From an uncultured Ruminococcus sp. (GTDB lineage Bacteria > Bacillota > Clostridia > Oscillospirales > Acutalibacteraceae): DNA of 5,681 nucleotides. Made by a program: the position numbers and the translations under genes. Shown piece after piece: positions 5,660 to 5,681 of the stretch. Below the pieces are notes generated by a model, which had not been told where the DNA came from, made no database searches, and was given only the letters and a program-made list of their open reading frames with translations. The stretch spans positions 1 to 5,681 of the forward strand of contig CACXDE010000192.1 in assembly GCA_902766305.1 (NCBI GenBank), written 5' to 3'. Positions within the stretch are counted from its first letter, which is position 1. Every line of letters starts with the position of its first letter.

Positions 5660-5681
5660 ATGGCAAAAAAACAAGCTGACA
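5660..5681 (+). CDS. Start of an unidentified downstream gene (cut by window end)
   Basis: An ATG at 5660 opens a frame reading MAKKQAD to the window edge. GGTGG (5650-5654), 5 bases before it, can serve as ribosome binding site, and the ATG lies only 15 bases after the recR stop, so it would be the next gene of the same operon-like array. Seven codons are far too few to name a product. Confidence 0.5.

Overview
The window looks like chromosomal core-genome sequence from a low-to-moderate GC Gram-positive anaerobe of the Clostridia, probably a Ruminococcus-like relative. The evidence is the gene order SRP RNA - dnaX - ebfC/ybaB - recR (the same order as in Bacillus subtilis and other Firmicutes), sigma-A type promoters, strong GGAGG ribosome binding sites, and an intergenic region full of short GC-rich palindromes. 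The genus is an inference; the phylum-level placement is firmer.

Layout, all on the + strand. (1) 1-2265: the 3' three-quarters or more of a P-type calcium-transporting ATPase gene; its start lies upstream of the window. (2) 2266-2637: a 372-base gene-free stretch. Most of it (about 2280-2540) is a series of perfect or near-perfect hairpins whose outer ends form an imperfect inverted repeat, a probable non-coding palindromic repeat element. It is followed by a good promoter. (3) 2638-2710: tRNA-Ala(GGC) with no encoded CCA. (4) about 2784-2976: SRP RNA (ffs/scr), with its own extended -10 promoter and a terminator-like hairpin. (5) 3045-4646 dnaX, 4683-5036 ebfC/ybaB and 5039-5644 recR, closely spaced like an operon. 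(6) 5660-5681: the first seven codons of another gene in the same tight array.

How the parts relate: SRP RNA pairs with Ffh to target membrane proteins. DnaX is the clamp-loader ATPase subunit of DNA polymerase III. EbfC/YbaB is a small nucleoid-associated DNA-binding protein, and RecR works with RecO/RecF in recombinational repair. The dnaX-ebfC-recR cluster is a replication/repair operon that is conserved widely in bacteria. The ATPase upstream is a separate membrane-transport gene.

The observation most worth a second look is inside dnaX. A Shine-Dalgarno-like GGAGGA sits 6 nt before an in-frame A AAA AAT heptamer at codons 422-423, and a -1 shift there would end at a nearby TGA and give a protein of about 434 aa. 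This mirrors, in position and design, the E. coli tau/gamma programmed frameshift, although the heptamer is not the optimal one. The second is the multi-hairpin element between the ATPase and the tRNA. No mobile-element protein, CRISPR array, toxin-antitoxin or phage gene is visible.
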